DNA from: Adineta vaga
Taxonomy: Eukaryota > Rotifera
Length of the DNA: 64,000 nucleotides
Direction: 5' to 3'
NCBI GenBank assembly: GCA_021613535.1
Contig: CP075496.1
Location: 12,896,001-12,960,000 of the forward strand
The notes below the pieces were generated by a model. It ran no database searches, was not told where the DNA came from, and was given only the letters and a program-made list of their open reading frames with translations. Below are positions 60,592-64,000 of the stretch, one piece after another. Made by a program: the position numbers and the translations under genes. The first letter of the stretch is position 1. Each line of letters starts with the position of its first letter.

Positions 60592-62494
60592 TCATCGTTG
60601 CCGACGTCTTGAATGTAATGCATGAAGTTCACGTAAGGCATTTAAATTCGGTAGGGTAGTTTTTGCATGTTTACAATAGCAAATCTTTTGAAAAGCACGT
60701 CGAAAATGAGCATTACATAAAGGATAAATCAATGGATTGACTGTGGAATTTAGATAACCTAACCAGATAGATGCTGTATAGATTCTTTCGGATATACAAT
60801 CATTACACCAAGCAACAACTAAGAAGAGAATAAAATATGGTAGCCAAGTTATTGTGAATACTCCAACAAGTATTCCCAATTGTCTTGCAGCTTTTAGTTC
60901 TTTTTGTAGTGAACTTGAACGACTCGGATTGATTAATGCGTTGAAAAAATTCATTTTCTTTCGTTTTAAGATATTCGTATTGATAGGTGAATGATTATTG
61001 AGTGTTGCAACGGAAGTTTTATTTGATGGCTTTTGAATTTTTAGATGAGATTCATTTGGTAACGAATGATTCAATAAAGATTGTGATCTGAAATGAAAAT
61101 TTATGATAAAATTTGGAATTTTAAAAAGACTTACAAAGTCATTTTCGTTTTCTTAGGTCGTGTTTCGGGTGATTTCGTTTCGGAATATTGTTCCGAAGAA
61201 CTCGTTGATGTTGCAGAAAAAGTTCTATGTATCGAATGATCTTTTTGCATTGATGAAAGTTTTTTTTTCAATCGATTATTAATATTCATTGAATTCAAAT
61301 ATTTCATATTTTCTGATACACTAACTGATTTCTTTATTGGATTAGATTTCTCGGTAAAATCTTGACTTTTATAGTTTTTATCATCTTTAATTGATATTGT
61401 TGTTGTTTTTGTTGAAACCTTATCGATAAATTTCATTGGAATATAAGAATAATATCCTCGTGATGCTGACGAAACAGGTTTTTTTTGTAATTGCCAAAGA
61501 TTATCCTGAACGTCTTTGTCAATATTTCGACATGTGGAACAAAAACATTGGCCAGGTTCAATACTATCAATGAAATTAGTTTCAGTATTAATGGATGATT
61601 CCAACGGATTAATAACGATTGTTGGTGTAACTAGTTGAATATCTCCATTATCTGTTTTTTGAATTGTATCATTATCAATTCGTGATACGGTTGACGTAAA
61701 TGTTCGATCATATTTCATTTTCTTTTGTGTTGCTGATGATAAACGTCGACCAAGTTCCATTTTTGAACGTGAACGTATGGCAACCATGATACGACATGAG
61801 ATAATAATCATCGTTAACAAAGGTAGATAGAAATTAACTAATGCTGTCAATGTTTTAAATGTTTTATTTGAACGAAATGATGTATCACATTCATTGTTTT
61901 TTATAATATCACTAAGTTCAGGTGCAATATCGGACCAAAAGATAATTGCTGGTGCCCATAATAATGATATAAACCAAATACTAAGAATGAAAATTGTTGC
62001 ACGTCGACGAGTTCGTTTTTGTAAATAACGTAAAGGATAAACAACAGCCCAATAACGATCAAGACTGAGTAGAACAAGATTAAATATGCTAGCAGTACTA
62101 GAAACAAATGACATTTTCTTTTTCTTTATTTTGAAACATATCTTTAGAATCTGAGAATATACCTCGCAACATAATCAATTGATAACCACATCTGACATAT
62201 CGCAGATGAGAATGGCCATCGACCAGTGATAATATTTGCAGCATTTAAAGGCATAACAAAAAGGCCGACAGCTAAATCGGCTATTGCTAAACTTAATATG
62301 AATAAATTTGAAACAGTTCGAAGATATTTTTCTGTTTGAATAGCATAAAGTACGAGAATATTACCACAAACCGTAAATACAGATAAACTTGAAAGTACAC
62401 AACCCAGAATAATTTTTTGTAGTAATTCTTCGACGAAAATTGTCGAATTAGTCGAATGAATTAATGAAACTTGAAGCGTCTCATTCATACTCAT
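60592..62494 (-). CDS. Histamine H1-like aminergic GPCR
   Basis: 596 residues, three exons (62494-62163, 62097-61135, 61087-60592). All seven TMs are present. Key residues: D73 in TM2 (AIADLAVG), D107 in TM3 (WLSIDYVAS, the amine-binding Asp), S111, DRY 124-126, W158, T195 and N199 in TM5 (LTALVNFYLP), W513/Y516/F517 in TM6 (TWLPYF), and SIWLGYLNSTVNPLIYPLCN in TM7. TM3, TM5 and TM6-7 match vertebrate H1 receptors more closely than muscarinic or other amine receptors, as far as memory of those families allows. The TM5-TM6 loop is about 280 residues. KELKAARQLG before TM6 is typical of Gq-coupled amine receptors. The ligand is probably histamine or a related amine. Confidence 0.88.
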
Positions 62495-64000
62495 TTATCA
62501 AAACTAATCTTATATGTTATCATTTGTCATTCATCAATCTGAATTTAACAAGAAGAAGTAAGTCAAATTAACAAAAAAAAAATAATTAATCTTTTTCTTT
62601 TTTTTTCTCTAAAATAAAACAAAAAAACCCCCACATGATGAAATTTTTATCATGCTGCTTATAATCCAGTTAAACTGAAAGAGAAAAACAGAAAGCAGAA
62701 CGAGAAATGTCAACCATCATCTAATTTCATTTGACATCCAAAGCTAGATTCATATAAGCATGTTTATCAGAATAAGAAAAGACATGCATGCTCATTCTCA
62801 GTGGAATAAATTGTGAAATATGTTCTCTATCAAGGCACCAGGTGTTAAAAACGAAAGGAAAATCTATTTTTATGAAGAAATAAAAGTAATACAATACGGA
62901 TGATGAACGGCAAAACATCGAGTAATCTTCTTCATTGATTTCAAGACAAGAAAGAGAAAGACTTCGGTATTATAGTCATCGATAGTCAATTGTTTCTAGT
63001 GATGATACTACCATGTCATTATATTGCTATTGGAAAGATGACAGTGAAATGAAAACAAGTGACATTGATAAAAAAAAGAAGAGAGACATAGAAGGGAAAA
63101 AGAAGAATCGCAAGTATAATTGGTGGTGAATAAGAATAAGAAAACATTTGACATGGAGAGCTAGAAACGGATTGTGACAAGTTTTCTTTCATTTTTCTCA
63201 TTTCCGATATCATTGAGACTTGTTTTGAGTCAGTTTCCCTTCATACATTGTTTCATGAAAATATTTTCTTCGAAACGGAATAACTACGATTTGAATGATC
63301 AATATTTTCGAACAGATTGAAAATTTCTCTCTTTAAAAAAACCCACCAAACTTCTTCTTTTCAGCTACATTTGATCATATCTATTCACATTTTCTAATTC
63401 TCTTGACAGACTTACTGATTTGTGTTATTATCATCGTATATGAACTGACATGCTTGTCATGTATCTCCGATCTAACTCGTTCGCGTCTTCTAAAAAAAGA
63501 TCATTAAGCTATCATAAAAAAGTAAGTAAAACATGTCTCAAATCTTCTACAATTGTCACCATTCTATTAGGAAAGTATGACGTCTAAAAATGCATTCTTA
63601 ATATTATGTTGATTAAAACTTTTCTTAATCTGAAACTTATCTGACGGATTTTCTTTTTCTATTATCACACAAAGATATTGTTGTTATGAAAAAAGAAAAG
63701 AATGAGAAATCATTGTAGCAAAAATTTTGAAAAGAAAAGAAAAAGAGTCACCCATATGGTGCGTGCCATATACATGAATGATTCTCAGAAGTACTTTTCT
63801 ATTCAAATGTATATATATATATATATTTATATGAAATATACGAACATCATGATGGATTTTCTATGATCTATCACGCAATTGTAAGAACATTTAAATGATT
63901 ACGAATGTATGCTCGATTTTATTGTTATGTCATGATTTGATTTATAAGACTTCGAGAAATGTGTCGTTCGATTGTTTTCAAAGAAAGTAAAGTGCACTAT
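62495..64000. promoter_or_regulatory. Upstream region of the H1-like receptor
   Basis: About 1.5 kb 5' of the receptor gene to the window edge, AT-rich with a TA run at 63810-63826. No gene recognised. Confidence 0.4.
63810..63826. repeat. (TA)n microsatellite
   Basis: Eight TA units. Confidence 0.8.

Noticed and set aside
1-64000. Transposons, CRISPR arrays, tRNA/rRNA genes, viral genes
   Set aside because: No reverse transcriptase, transposase, terminal repeats, repeat-spacer arrays, canonical tRNA folds, rRNA segments or viral proteins were recognised by eye; a database or covariance search would be needed to be sure.

Overview
The window is 64 kb of an AT-rich, intron-dense animal nuclear genome. 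Nearly every gene has several introns of about 45-65 nt with GT..AG ends, uses the standard code and carries metazoan-only families (MDC1-like, histamine-H1-like receptor, claudin-like tetraspans). Very small introns, tight head-to-tail gene runs and splice-acceptor-like sites just before many start codons fit a rotifer, most likely a bdelloid; that placement is inference. Exons were joined by eye from splice signals, and every complete model except one (MDC1-like) closes in frame.

Layout. 36-2648 (+): C-terminal part of the PI3-kinase subunit VPS15/PIK3R4. 3800-6108 (-): flavin polyamine/spermine-oxidase-like enzyme with an in-frame TGA followed by 68 open codons. 7025-15694 (+): a head-to-tail run of MDC1-like DNA-damage mediator, F-box/LRR protein, histone chaperone ASF1 and mitochondrial ribosomal protein mL54. 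17832-20054 (+): GLUT-type sugar transporter. After a 4.4 kb gene-free stretch, 24.5-31.5 kb holds three claudin-like four-TM genes (+,+,-) around an RRM protein (-). 32591-34139 (+): secreted two-Ig protein. 37523-40558 (+): rhodopsin-type GPCR with a huge third intracellular loop. 41068-41748 (-): hypothetical. 43173-52109 (+): BTAF1/Mot1, 37 exons, hosting a secreted-protein gene in antisense inside intron 8. 52172-54060 (-): a hypothetical ORF and a two-TM PPxY protein. 54332-57536 (+): compact trio of MATH-BTB (SPOP-like), MMTAG2 and SDHAF4 with gaps of about 115 bp. 57784-59176 (-): small heat-shock protein with two alpha-crystallin domains. 60592-62494 (-): histamine-H1-like receptor.

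There are two genomic styles. Housekeeping and chromatin genes sit in dense same-strand runs, often without a TATA box and with an intron-like acceptor next to the ATG. Receptor, transporter, claudin-like and Ig genes sit in kilobases of simple-sequence-rich noncoding DNA, several with a recognisable TATA box. No transposon, tRNA, rRNA, CRISPR or viral gene was recognised. The most interesting points are the putative TGA readthrough in the amine oxidase, the TQxY repeats and single-base frame break in the MDC1-like gene, the gene nested in BTAF1, the SPOP-like BTB domain split by a low-complexity insert, the claudin-like cluster and the possible trans-spliced gene runs.
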